Shown piece after piece: positions 8,335-19,000 of a DNA stretch of 64,000 bases; position 1 is the first letter of the stretch; the number at the start of each line of letters is the position of its first letter. A model generated the notes under the pieces. It was not told the origin of the DNA, did no database searches, and saw nothing but the letters and a program-made list of their open reading frames with translations. The DNA lies in the NCBI GenBank assembly GCA_023954855.1, contig JAGSGY010000001.1, forward strand, positions 186,001-250,000, in the 5' to 3' direction. Made by a program: the position numbers and the translations under genes. This stretch comes from Pseudomonadota bacterium. Lineage in GTDB: Bacteria; Myxococcota_A; UBA796; GCA-2862545.

Positions 8335-9467
8335 CGCCCGGAGCGACGCGCGGCCTTCTCTTCCCGCTTGCGCAGCCTTGCGAGCAGCGGCTGATCACGC
8401 TGGGTCACAAGGTTCACCACCAGCCCGGAGCGACCGGCCCGCGCCGTACGTCCGACACGATGCAGGTAGTTGTCGATGTCTTGGGGCAGGTGGACATTGA
8501 TGACTCGGCCCACACGCTCGATGTCGAGACCACGGCCGCCCAGATCCGTCGCCAGCAACACTGCGACCTCTCCATCGCGAAAACGCGCCAGGTTTGCACG
8601 CCGCTCCAGGCGGTCCATCTGCCCTCGGTAGCTGGTCGCGGGAATACCGGCTTCGGCCAGCCACTCGGCCACTTTGTCGAGCTGTTCACGGGTGTTCATG
8701 AACAGCATGGTGCCGACGGCGGGCTGCTCGCGAAGGAGCGCAATCAGGGGCTCGCGGCGCTGGCCGTTGATGATGTTCACGTTCTCGGTCTTCAGCGTCG
8801 GTACGAGCCGCTGACTTCCCGATGTGCGGATGCGGACCGGGTTGCTGGGGAACAGGGACGAGACGACGGCGTCGAGCCGCTGCGAGAGCGTCGCCGAGAA
8901 CATCGCGACCTGAACGGCGTTCGGGCAATCCCCAAGGATGCGCTGCGCCACGGGTAGAAAGCCGGGATCGACCATCTGGTCTGCTTCGTCGAAGATGACG
9001 GTCCGCACGTCGTCGAGGTGTAGATCGTCACCATCGAGAAGCTGAATCAGGCGACCCGGGGTCGCCACCAGCACCTCGAAATTCCCAGCCACACTCTGCC
9101 TTGCGACCTTCTTCTTGGACCCTCCAAGCGCAACGCGCACCCGTAGACGCGTGCTGTGGGTCAGTGTCTTGAAGACCTTGCTCACCTGCTCACCGAGCTC
9201 ACGTCCGGGCACGAGCACCAGACCGCGCGGCTTGCCGGGCTCGGAGACCGAAGACCCGCCATTCTCGAGGGTCTTCAGCTTGTGCAGAAGCGGAAGCACG
9301 TAGGCAAGCGTCTTGCCGCTCCCGGTCTCTGCAACACCGAGGACCGAGCGGTCGTCGAGCAGAGGCTGCACCGTCTGGGCCTGAATATCGGTCGGCGCCG
9401 TGAGGCCCTGCGCTTCAAGGCTCTCGAGAAGCGTCGGGAGGAGGGGCAGTTCTGAGAAGGAAGGCAA
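8331..9467 (-). CDS. DEAD-box ATP-dependent RNA helicase
   Basis: This 378-residue helicase has the full motif set in order: F-Q motif region (FSELPLLPTLL, then TAPTDIQAQTVQPLL), Walker A AETGSGKT, motif Ia VLVPGRELGEQV, VATPGRLIQLL, motif II DEAD in IFDEADQMVDPGF, motif III SAT, and in the second RecA domain YRGQMDRLERRANLARFRDG, LLATDLGGRGLDI and HRVGRTARAGR. It ends with a short basic tail, like compact RhlE/SrmB-type proteins of rRNA maturation or cold adaptation. I chose the TTG at 9467 because GGAG lies five bases before it and homology begins at once. Confidence 0.9.
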   Translation of the reverse strand: MPSFSELPLLPTLLESLEAQGLTAPTDIQAQTVQPLLDDRSVLGVAETGSGKTLAYVLPLLHKLKTLENGGSSVSEPGKPRGLVLVPGRELGEQVSKVFKTLTHSTRLRVRVALGGSKKKVARQSVAGNFEVLVATPGRLIQLLDGDDLHLDDVRTVIFDEADQMVDPGFLPVAQRILGDCPNAVQVAMFSATLSQRLDAVVSSLFPSNPVRIRTSGSQRLVPTLKTENVNIINGQRREPLIALLREQPAVGTMLFMNTREQLDKVAEWLAEAGIPATSYRGQMDRLERRANLARFRDGEVAVLLATDLGGRGLDIERVGRVINVHLPQDIDNYLHRVGRTARAGRSGLVVNLVTQRDQPLLARLRKREEKAARRSGR

Positions 9468-9713
9468 CGCGACTCCAGGTCTGGCGGCCCCACCTATCGC
9501 GAACGGATGGAACGCGACGCCGATCGGAGTTGGCGCGCGCCCCGCGACGGACCTCGGCATCGCGTCATGCAAGCCCACCCACCGATCCACGGGAACCCGC
9601 CTAAAAGGCGACAAATGGGCGCCCCGCAGCCAAAGGCAGGAGTCTACGACCCCGCAGAGCAACCATGGGTTGCACCCCGTTCCCACAAGGTGTCTACTGA
9701 GCACAGGGAGGCG
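9468..9713. other. 246-bp divergent intergenic region
   Basis: This separates the helicase gene (minus) from the exported thioredoxin-like gene (plus). The plus frame is open from 9507, but the translated extension is Arg/Pro-rich and not convincing. I see no clear paired promoter boxes, structured RNA or repeats. Confidence 0.35.
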
Positions 9714-10178
9714 ATGATGATGATGCTCTCTACCTTGATTTTCGCGTTTTTCATTGCGGCCCCGGCCGACGCCGCCGACCTGCTCATTCGCGACCTCGGT
9801 GGCTCGGCGGTCACCGCAGATGCCGACGGCACGGTCCTGCTGTTCTTCTCGATGACGGAGTCAGAGTCGACTCGAGAACTCCGCGTCCTCTCGAAGCTGG
9901 AACGGCAAGGGCTCAACGTGCTCGCCGTGAGTACCGACGATGCCACGCAGCGGAGCCGAGTTCGCCCACACCTGCGACGACTAGGCCTAAATGTCGCAGC
10001 GGCGCATGACCCCACGCAGCAGCTCTGCCAATCGCTCCAGGTTCGCCCCGGCGATGCCGTGTTTGTGCGGGTGCAGGACGGACGACAGCAGCAGTGGAGC
10101 GATGCGGACCTGAACCAACTGCAGCTTCCGGATGTCGTCGAGGAACAGGAGCCCGTACTGCTCGTGTCGCAGCGCTAG
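9714..10178 (+). CDS. Exported thioredoxin-fold-like protein
   Basis: This protein of about 154 residues has a signal peptide (LSTLIFAFFIAAPADAAD, cleavage expected after DAA). The mature part, LIRDLGGSAVTADADGTVLLFFS then RELRVLSKLERQGLNVLAVSTD, resembles the peroxiredoxin/TlpA thioredoxin fold, but no CxxC or peroxidatic Cys is visible at the usual place (LLFFSMTESESTR instead of FWASWCxPC). It is probably a non-redox member. Four consecutive in-frame ATG codons stand at 9714-9725; GGAGG at 9707-9711 best supports the second, at 9717. Confidence 0.55.
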   Translation: MMMMLSTLIFAFFIAAPADAADLLIRDLGGSAVTADADGTVLLFFSMTESESTRELRVLSKLERQGLNVLAVSTDDATQRSRVRPHLRRLGLNVAAAHDPTQQLCQSLQVRPGDAVFVRVQDGRQQQWSDADLNQLQLPDVVEEQEPVLLVSQR

Positions 10179-10221
10179 TCCGCGTAGCCCAAGTTTGTCC
10201 CGCCATATGGGACGATGGACC

Positions 10222-11064
10222 ATGGGCTTTCACTACACGCGCGAACCGCAGCTCACACAGCACGCCCTGATCGGAACGTTGGTGGCCTTCGCCTTCGGGG
10301 TCGGGTCGACCGACGCGTTCGCTCAGCTCTGGTCGACAACCGTGGCGAGCACCCACCCAAGGGTGCTTCTCGTCGGCGGACTGCTCGGCATTCATACGTT
10401 GGTGTTCTGGCCGGTCTGCTTCGCCTTCCACTGGGTCGACCAGACCGACAGCCCCCGGTTCATCGCCAAGCACAGAATTCAGCGGGAGCGCCGAAAGCTC
10501 CCGCCGCTCCGCCGCGCCATTGCAGTGCTGGTGCGCAACCAGTTTCTCTTCCTGCCGGTCCTGCTCTTGCTCCTCGCAGAGGCCCTCGCCTGGCGTGGAT
10601 GGCGTCCAGAAGCCGAGCTGCCCACCCTCGGGCGCATCGTCCTGGAGTTGGTGGGGCAAGCCATCATCGCGGTGCTGATCTTCTACGGCGGGCACCGCTT
10701 CCTACATCGAAAGTGGTGGATGAAGCGGGTTCACCGTGTACACCACGAGTTCAAGGCCACGACCGCATTCGCGAGCGAGTACGCCCACCCCGTCGAGTTC
10801 GCCATCGCCAACTTCGCCACTCTGGCGGGAGGCGCGCTCCTGCTCGCCCCACATCTAGCCTCGATGTACTTGTTCACCGTCTTGTCAGTGATGACGATCC
10901 TCGTGCATCACAGCGGCTACGCGTTGCCGTGGGCGCCCTATTCTGTTCCCCATGACTGGCACCACTTCCGCGTGAAGGAGCTGTTCGGAACGACCGGAAT
11001 GCTCGATCGACTGCTCGGTACGGACACCGAGTTGCGCGGCCTCGAAGACGGGGATGAGCTCTAG
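10222..11064 (+). CDS. Sterol desaturase / fatty acid hydroxylase family membrane oxygenase
   Basis: This protein of about 280 residues has four to five membrane segments and the histidine clusters of the di-iron fatty acid hydroxylase superfamily: HRFLHRK, HRVHHEFK, a late HHSGY, and HDWHHFRV. Members hydroxylate or desaturate sterols, carotenoids, sphingoid bases or alkylglycerols; the substrate cannot be read here. The ATG at 10222 or one 15 bases earlier (10207) could start it, and neither has a strong ribosome-binding site. It lies 43 bp after the thioredoxin-like gene. Confidence 0.85.
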   Translation: MGFHYTREPQLTQHALIGTLVAFAFGVGSTDAFAQLWSTTVASTHPRVLLVGGLLGIHTLVFWPVCFAFHWVDQTDSPRFIAKHRIQRERRKLPPLRRAIAVLVRNQFLFLPVLLLLLAEALAWRGWRPEAELPTLGRIVLELVGQAIIAVLIFYGGHRFLHRKWWMKRVHRVHHEFKATTAFASEYAHPVEFAIANFATLAGGALLLAPHLASMYLFTVLSVMTILVHHSGYALPWAPYSVPHDWHHFRVKELFGTTGMLDRLLGTDTELRGLEDGDEL

Positions 11065-11161
11065 CAAGCCGCGTGTAAATCCGCCGTTACCGAAGTGTGA
11101 AGCACGGCTTACCCCCGACCAGATGCGAAGTGTGACGTTGAGAACACCCCTGGAGGTTCTC

Positions 11162-11725
11162 GTGTCTCGCACTCTGCCCACCCCTATTCTCGCCCTCGCA
11201 GCAGCCGCCGCCATGCTGCTCGACCTCTCCGTCGCTGGATCGGCGTCCTTCGCCGACGCCGCCGAGGATGCCGCAACACCTCAGCCCGTCGACCTCCCGC
11301 TGAGCGCCTTTCTCGCCACCGTGGGCGAGGACGCCGTGAAGCTCGACGGCATCGCCCTGGCAGCCCACCACAACACACAGGGCCAGTACGAAGTCGTCTT
11401 CGACAACACTGGCGGCGAAGCCCGCAACCTCAGGCTCGAACTGACCGTCAGCCACACCTCGGGGTCGCCGATGGACCGCATGCCCGCATTCCCCATGCAG
11501 ATTCACACCGAGATCGCGACGCTGACGCTTCCCGCGGACTCGAAGGTGTCGCGGGCGCTCGGGTACGACGTTCCGAGGCCCCAAGGCGCCGAGGACGAGC
11601 CGAGCCCCAGTCGTGCCCTCATCCACATGGGCTCCTTCGAGTACGACGAAGTCGGCGTACGCATCCTCTCGGACGGGGACACCGGCCCCTACGAGGTGCT
11701 GCGCTTGTCCAGCGCCGCCCTATGA
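11162..11725 (+). CDS. Exported protein of unknown function, paired with a deiminase-like enzyme
   Basis: This 187-residue protein starts at a GTG at 11162, five bases after GGAGG. It has an N-terminal hydrophobic signal (LPTPILALAAAAAMLLDLSVA). The mature region is beta-rich: YEVVFDNTGGEARNLRLELTV, then ATLTLPADSKVSRALGYDV and MGSFEYDEVGVRIL, suggesting an immunoglobulin-like fold. No enzyme motif is seen. The last four bases (ATGA) also hold the start codon of the next gene, so the two products are probably translationally coupled and may act together outside the cytoplasm. Confidence 0.65.
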   Translation: MSRTLPTPILALAAAAAMLLDLSVAGSASFADAAEDAATPQPVDLPLSAFLATVGEDAVKLDGIALAAHHNTQGQYEVVFDNTGGEARNLRLELTVSHTSGSPMDRMPAFPMQIHTEIATLTLPADSKVSRALGYDVPRPQGAEDEPSPSRALIHMGSFEYDEVGVRILSDGDTGPYEVLRLSSAAL

Positions 11726-12891
11726 GTCGCCTCCGACGCGTCCTCGTGGCCGTCTGTGTGATCGCACTGGCGCACAGCTCCGCTCAGCTGGGCCTGCGCT
11801 TGCTTGAGACGCCCACACCGCCAGGGCACATGATGGCTGCGGCGGGCGGCCCGGTCACGAATCTCGGCATGCAGTTTCACCGCACGGGCGCGGACGTGTT
11901 CTTGCCCGTATTCGGGCAAATCTTCAGCGCCCTCTCCCCGTCGACAACCGTGCAGATGGTGGTCGCCGACGCCGAAGACCAGGCGATGTTTGAAGCAGCC
12001 TACCGAAGTTGGTTCCCCGATGGTCACGGGCCATCGGTTCAGTTCGCCCACACGAATCGCCCGATCACTTCGTGGATGCGCGACCGGCTGGCCGTGCTGC
12101 CCGCGACCATCGACCGTCCGGCCGTATTCCTCGCTCCGCCCGCGCCCATGGCGGGTGCTGGGGAGCGGGTGCATGACTGGACCGTCCCATGGACGCTGGC
12201 CGACCGCCTAGGGTCGACAGCCATCGCCCGCGAGACGCTGTACCAGTTCGAAGGCGGAGACCTCATCGCTGACGAGCACGCAGCTTATGTCGCAGCACCG
12301 CTCCTTGGTCGCAATCCAGACTGGTCACCCGCAGACCTCGTAGCCGCACTGGAGACCGACCTAGGGCTGCCGGTGATACCCATCGGCTTCGACGGTCAGC
12401 CCGTCCCCGAGCACCACATCGGCATGTTTGTCACCCCCATCGGGCAAGGCAAGGTCATCGTTGCCGACCCCGCCGCCGGCCTTGGGCTGCTCAACGAGGA
12501 AGAGCGACGGCACGGGCTCGAAGTGGGGAACCAGCCACTCCAGGTCGACACGTCCGCAGCGCTCGCGGACCGCTTCGACCTTGTGGCCGAGACGCTCAGC
12601 GCCCAAGGCCTGGACGTGGTGCGCCTGCCTCTCGTGCCCTCGACCACGCCATGGGTCTGGATGTCCTACAACAACGTGATGCTGGAGCACCGAACGGATG
12701 GGCTGCACGTCTTCATGCCCACCTATGGAGTCCCGAAGGTCGACGACGCGGCGACGGCCGTCTGGCTGGCTCAGGGCGCCGTCGTACACCCCATCGACGT
12801 GTCGGCCTTGTTTCGCTACGGCGGGTCTGTGCGCTGCCTCGTGGCGCCACTTTCGAGGAAGGACGCACGTCCACGCGTGGCCGGTCTCTAG
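11722..12891 (+). CDS. Exported agmatine/peptidylarginine deiminase-fold enzyme
   Basis: This 389-residue protein has an N-terminal signal or anchor (RRVLVAVCVIALAHSSAQ). The rest shows the pattern of the guanidine-modifying (pentein) superfamily: WMRDRLAVLP, the substrate-acid motif YQFEGGDLIADEHAAYVA, a catalytic His pair at 231-232 in PEHHIGMFV, SYNNVMLE, and near the end GGSVRCLVAPLSR with the expected nucleophilic Cys372. Family members hydrolyse or transfer guanidine groups of arginine, agmatine or peptidyl-arginine. An exported form could act on extracellular peptides or free guanidino compounds. It overlaps the upstream gene by ATGA. The fold call is good; the substrate is unknown. 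Confidence 0.7.
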   Translation: MSRLRRVLVAVCVIALAHSSAQLGLRLLETPTPPGHMMAAAGGPVTNLGMQFHRTGADVFLPVFGQIFSALSPSTTVQMVVADAEDQAMFEAAYRSWFPDGHGPSVQFAHTNRPITSWMRDRLAVLPATIDRPAVFLAPPAPMAGAGERVHDWTVPWTLADRLGSTAIARETLYQFEGGDLIADEHAAYVAAPLLGRNPDWSPADLVAALETDLGLPVIPIGFDGQPVPEHHIGMFVTPIGQGKVIVADPAAGLGLLNEEERRHGLEVGNQPLQVDTSAALADRFDLVAETLSAQGLDVVRLPLVPSTTPWVWMSYNNVMLEHRTDGLHVFMPTYGVPKVDDAATAVWLAQGAVVHPIDVSALFRYGGSVRCLVAPLSRKDARPRVAGL

Positions 12892-12976
12892 CTAGCCCGA
12901 CCAGCTCCGAGCCCACTTCTAGCCCCTGGCCAAACCGACGGCACGGAAGGTTGAACGTTCGAAGGCGACTGCGATG

Positions 12977-13005
12977 TTTCCACACGGACGTCACGCCGCT
13001 ATAGT
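12977..13005 (+). promoter_or_regulatory. Sigma-70-type promoter candidate for the giant surface protein gene
   Basis: TTTCCA at 12977-12982 and TATAGT at 13000-13005 are separated by 17 bp. The expected start of transcription is near 13012, leaving a leader of about 38 bases with a GGGGG site five bases before the ATG at 13050. The -35 box is weak (four of six matches). Confidence 0.45.
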
Positions 13006-13049
13006 CCCTGTCCAACGCGCCGTGGGGACGGTGTGTACTGGGGGATTCG

Positions 13050-16000
13050 ATGGACGAGATTCGCACCGCCGCACGGCGGATGGCGCTGGTGGCCCTCGGG
13101 CTGATGACCGCGGCACCGGCCATGGCCATCACGCTTCCTGGCGGCAACCTGGGCAACCAGAGCTGGGCCATCGGCGACAGCCCCGTGGTGATCCAGAGCG
13201 ATGCCACCATTCAGGCCGGGGCGACCCTCACCATCGATCCCGGCGTTGTCGTGCAGCTCGCAAGCGGCGCACGCCTCACCATCGAGGGCACCATCGATGC
13301 GGGCACGACCGGCCTGGCTCCGGTGACGTTCAGGGGCCCGTCGACCAGCAATGGCTCCTGGTACGGCCTCGTCATCGCTGGAGGGGTCGAGGGCGCCACC
13401 CTCACCAACGTTGAGATCCTCGACGCCCAGTTCGGCGTGTACGCAAGCGACAGCGCCACCCTCAGCGAGATGTTCATCTCGGGGTCGAGCCAGGCGGGTC
13501 TGTACGTCAACAGCGGCACCACCACCTTCAGCGGAAGCACCTCTGACGGCAGCACCTACGGCATTTGGCTCACCGGTTCGGGCCAAGTCAACGCCACCGA
13601 CTGCATCGTCGCCGACAACGGCAGCTACGGCATCTTCGGAAACAACTCGAGCACGGTCACCAGCACCTTCGACCACTGCACGCTGTACTCGAACACACGC
13701 GGCGGCTTCTACGCCGACATCAGCGGCTCGGGAACCGAGACCTACCGGTTCACCAACAGCATCGTTACCCACCACACGTCGAGCAGCGGCTACGGCTTGT
13801 GGCGAGGCGATGCCAACACGCTGTCGGCCACCAACACCGTGGTCTGGAAGAACCTCAACAATAGCTATACGACGTCGGCCACCAACATCATCGCGAACCC
13901 GATCTACGCGGACGCGGCGAACCACGACTTCGAGCTCACGTCGAACTCCCCCGCTCGAAACAGCGACAGCGTCGGCGGTGACATCGGCGCCGTAGCGTAC
14001 GACACCACCCCTACCCCCGGCCTGTACGGCACGCTCTGGGAAGACACCACCCTGTCGACGAGTCAGAGCCTGCCCGGAGACCTCACGGTCGCCCCCGGGG
14101 TCACGCTGACGGTCGACCCTGGCGTCACGATGACTTGGTCCTCGAACTCTGACATCATGGAGGCCTACGCCGACACCGCGAAGGGCGAGCTGCGCGTGCT
14201 CGGAACCCTCGACGCAGGCGTGTCTGGCACCGACCGCGTCTTCAAGTCGACGAGCACCAGCAACGGGACCTGGAGCGGCATCGCGTTCCTCGGCACCACC
14301 ACCGATTCGGCACTCGACTCGGCCCAGATCCTCGACGCAGTCCACGGCCTTCGCTTCAACGCCGCCGGCGACTTCCCGGTCAGCAACGCCCTCATCTCGG
14401 GTGCTTCCAGCGCAGGTGTCTTGGTCCAGAGCGGACGGGCCGACATCAGCGATGTTCGGGTGACCGCCGGCAGCACCTACGGCGTACACCTCACCGGACG
14501 CGGAGAGGTCGATGCCCTCCGCTGCATCATTGACAAGAACGGTAGCTACGGCATCTTCGGAAACAACAGCATGAGCAGCGGTCAGTCGGTCACCTCGACC
14601 TTCGACTACTGCACGCTGTACGCCAACACGCGTGGCGGCTTCTACGCCGACATTTCGGGCTCCGGAACCGAGACCTACAACGTCACCAACAGCCTCGTCA
14701 CCGATCACACGAGCAGCTCTGGCTACGGCCTGTGGCGCGGCGACGCGAACACCCTGCGGTCGACCGACAGCCTGGTCTGGAACAACCTCAACAACAGCTA
14801 CACCAAGAGCGGCACCGAGATCATCGCCAACCCGCTGTACGCCGATGCCGCAACCGGCGACTTCGAGCTGACCTCCAACTCGCCCGCTCGCCGACCGGAC
14901 GTAGCTGCTGCGGACATGGGCGCGGTCGCCTATGACACCGCGGCCACGCCTGGGCTGTACGGCACGTTGTGGACGAACACCACCGTCAGCTCAAACACGA
15001 CGCTCCCCGGTGACCTGACCGTCGCTCCGGGCAGGACCCTGACGCTGCAGGCTGGCGTCACGCTGACCTGGCAGGCGAACTCGGACATCATGAAGGCCTA
15101 CGACGACCCGGCGAAGGGCGAGCTGCGCATCGACGGCCGCTTGTGGGCACTGGGTACGGCCCAGAACCCGGTCGTGTTGAAGAGCACTTCCACGTCAAAC
15201 GGGACTTGGCAGGGCCTGCACTTCAGGCCCAGTGCATCGGGGGCCTTGGTCACCGACCTTCAGATCCTCGACCCTGTTCGCGGCATTCGCTACACCGCTT
15301 CGCAGTCGAACCCCGTCGACGGCGTGCTGATCTCGGGTGCGAGTGCAGCAGGCGTCTATGTCGACGGCGGAAACTTCCCGATGACCGATGTGCGCGCCAC
15401 CGCCGGCAGCACCTACGGCATCCACCTGGTCAGCTCCGGCGAGGTGACGGCCACCCGCTGCATCATCGACAAGAACGGCAACTACGGTGTATTCGGAAAC
15501 AACAGCCTCACGAGCGGAAGCTCGGTCTCGTCGACCTTCGACCACTGCACCCTCGATGCGAACACGCGCGGCGGCTTCTACGCCGACATCAGTGGCTCGG
15601 GCACCGAGACCTACACGTTCAGCAACAGCATCATCACCAACCACACGAGCAGCTCCGGGTACGGCCTTTGGCGCGGGGACGCCAACACCCTGCGGGCCAC
15701 GAACTCAGTGGTGTGGAAGAACCTGAACAACAGCTACACGACGTCGGGCACGAACATCATCGCCAACCCCCTGTTCAACGACGCGGCGTCCGGCGACTTC
15801 GAGCTGACGCACCGCTCACCGGCACGAAACTCCGACGCCACGGGACAGGACATCGGCGCGACGCCCTACGACACCGCCGCGACGCCCGGCCTGTACGGCA
15901 CGCTGTGGAGCGACCTCACCCTCTCCGGCCCGAACAGCCTGGCCGGCGACCTCACCGTGGCCCCCGGGGTCACACTCACCATTGACCCCGGCTCGAGCCT

Positions 16001-19000
16001 GACTTGGACCGCGAACAGCGACATCATGGAAGCCTACGCGGACACGGCGAAGGGTGAGCTGCGGGTGCTCGGCACCCTAGAGGCGGACGCTACTCTCGGT
16101 CTTCCCGTCACGCTCAAGTCCACATCGACGAGCAACGGCACCTGGTACGGCGTGCACGTCAACGCCTCCTCGCAGGACGGCGTGTTCAGAAACCTCACCA
16201 TCCTCGACGCCGTCTACGGACTCCGCCACACTGGCGGCACCTCGAACATCTTCGACGGCCTGATCATCACCGGAGCCTCGAGCGCGGGCGTTCTCGTCGA
16301 CGGAGGAGCCCCCCTCCTCGACCGAGTCCGGGCCACGGATGGCTCGACCTACGGCTTCCGGTACACCGGTTCAGGCCAAGGCGACGTCACGAACTGCATC
16401 GTGGCAAGCAACGGCAGCTACGGGTTCTTCTTCTCGAACAGCCTGTCGAGCGGCAACTCGGCGACCGTCGACATCACCAACTGCACGGTCGACGACAACA
16501 CCCGCGGCGGCTTCTACGCCGACATCAGCGGCAGTGGTACCGAGACCTACAACATCGTCAACACAGTGATCTCCAACCACGACTCGAGCAGCGGCTACGG
16601 CGCGTGGCGCGGCGACGCGAACACCATGCGCGTGTCGAACAGTGTGCTGTTCAACAACATCAACAACAGCTACACGAACGGCGGCAATGTCACGACCGCC
16701 GACCCACTGTTTCTCGGCGTCGACGACTACCATCTGAGTGAATTCAGCCCGTTGATCGACACCGGCACCGACTCTGGCGCACCGGACCACGACGTGGACG
16801 GCCGGCCTCGCCCCGTCGATGGCGACAACGTGAGTACGGCGGTGACCGACATCGGCGCCTACGAGTTCCAGAACGTGTTCCCCGGAATCACGCTGGTCCC
16901 CGGCTCTGTGCAGGTCGCCGAGTCCGGCACCCAGGCGGTCGTCGACGTGGTCCTCGACTCCCCGCCCTCTGGTGCGGTCATCCTCGCCATCAGCAGCTCG
17001 GACACGGGTGAGGCCACGGTCGCACCCGCATCGCTCAGCTTTGATTCGACCAACTGGTCGACGCCGCAGGCCATCACCGTGACCGGGGTCGACGACGACT
17101 TCGATGATGGCGACATCGACATCGACATTCGCGTCAACCCGAGTTCTTCGCCCGACATCGACTACCAGAACGTCGCCACCGGCATCGTCGATGTACTCGT
17201 TCTCGACGACGACACCACCGCCTTCATCATCGATCCCATCGCGGGCCTGACCACCACCGAACTCGGCGGCACCGACAGCTTCACGGTCAAGCTCGGCTCT
17301 GACCCGGGTGCGTACGTCCGCATCGACATGACCTCCTCCGACACGGTAGAAGGCACGGTCTTCCCCCCGCTTCTCGAGTTCACCTCGGCGGACTGGGACC
17401 AGGAGCAGACGGTGACGGTACGCGGCCAGGATGACGGCGCGCCCGACGGAGACCAGACCTACACGGTCACACTCGACGCCAGCGCGTTCTCGAGCTCCAG
17501 CGGCTACGCAGCGCTCACGCCGGCGACCGTCGAAATCACCAACATCGACGACGAGACCGGCGGCGCCGGCATCACGGTGGTGGGAAGCAGCCTGACGACC
17601 ACCGAGGCCGGAGGCACCGACAGCTTCTCGATCGTGCTCGACTCCCCGCCGACCGCGGACGTGGTCATCGCCATCGGCACCAACAACGCTTCCGAGGCCG
17701 TAGCCGACGTCGCGTCACTGACCTTCACCTCAAGCAACTACGACCAACCGCAGATCGTGACCGTCACTGGCCAAGACGACGCCATCGCTGACGGAGACCA
17801 GGGCTACACCATCGCCATCGGTCCGGTGACCGGCGACTCCGAGTACAGCCCGCTGGACCCCGGCGACATCGACGGAACCAACACCGACGACGACACCGCC
17901 GGCGTCACGGTCTCGAAGTCCGCCGTGGCCACCGACGAGAACGCTCTCGTCGACTCCTTCACCATCCGCCTCGACAGTGAGCCGCAGGCGAACGTGACCA
18001 TCGATGTGGCCTCCAGCGACACGGGCGAAGCCACCGTCGACCAGGCTGCGGTGGTGTTCACGCCGCTGAACTGGTTCCAGGAGCAGGTCGTCGTAGTCAC
18101 CGGCGTAGACGACGACAGCATTGACGGCGACATCGCGTACACGGTGACTCTCGCCGCTCGCTCCCTCGACACGGCCTACGACACCGACCTCGCCGACCTA
18201 ACCGGCGAGAACGTCGACAACGACGTCGCGAATGTCGTGGTCGACCCGACCTCGATTGCCACCGGAGAAGACGGCACACAGGCGACGTTCACCGTGGTCC
18301 TGACCGCCAAGCCCTCGGCGACCGTCACCGTGACGCTGCTGTCGACGGACCCGTCCGAAGGCACCCTCGACGCCTCGTCGCTGACCTTCACCGACAGCAA
18401 CTGGGACACGGCACAGACCGTCACGGTCACCGGCGAGGACGACAGCGTCGATGATGGCGATGTGGCCTACACCGTGCAAGTCGGCCCCTTCTCGGGCGAC
18501 TCCAACTACGCGGCCCTCACGACTGTCGAGGTGGCCGCGACCAACATCGACGACGACGGAGCCGGCATTCTCGTCAACCCGATCGTCGGACTCGAGACCA
18601 GCGAAACCGGCACCACAGACACCTTCACGGTGGTTCTGACCACCCCACCGACCGCGGATGTGACCATCGGTGTGACCTCTTCGGACCCGGGTGAGGCCAT
18701 CACCGACGTGTCGAGCCTCGTGTTCACGAACACGAACTGGGACAGCGCCCAGACCGTGACGATCACCGGGCAGGACGACGGGAACGCCGATGGCGACGTG
18801 GTCTTGAACATCGAGCTCGCCGCGGCGACCTCGAGCGACACGGCCTATGACGGCACGGATCCGGTCGACCCCGAAGTCACCAACCTCGACGACGAAGGTG
18901 CGGCGTCGATCGTCTTCACGCCGAGCGCCGGCCTGACCACGACCGAAGCCGGAGGAACCGACAGCTTCGACGTGACGTTGGCCAACCAGCCGACCGCAGA

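Noticed and set aside
12953-12960. GAACGTTC palindrome as a LexA-type site before the giant gene
   Set aside because: It is only eight bases, lacks the spacer of known LexA boxes, and no SOS gene is near.
12999-14708. Long open frames antisense to the giant surface protein gene (up to 569 codons), and many others elsewhere
   Set aside because: High GC content keeps antisense frames open. The translations are Arg/Val/Gly-rich without domains, and the sense frame has a signal peptide and ordered repeats.
13122-16877. Tandem repeats considered as a CRISPR array
   Set aside because: The period is about 935 bp, the repeats are in frame inside one gene, and each module is coding.
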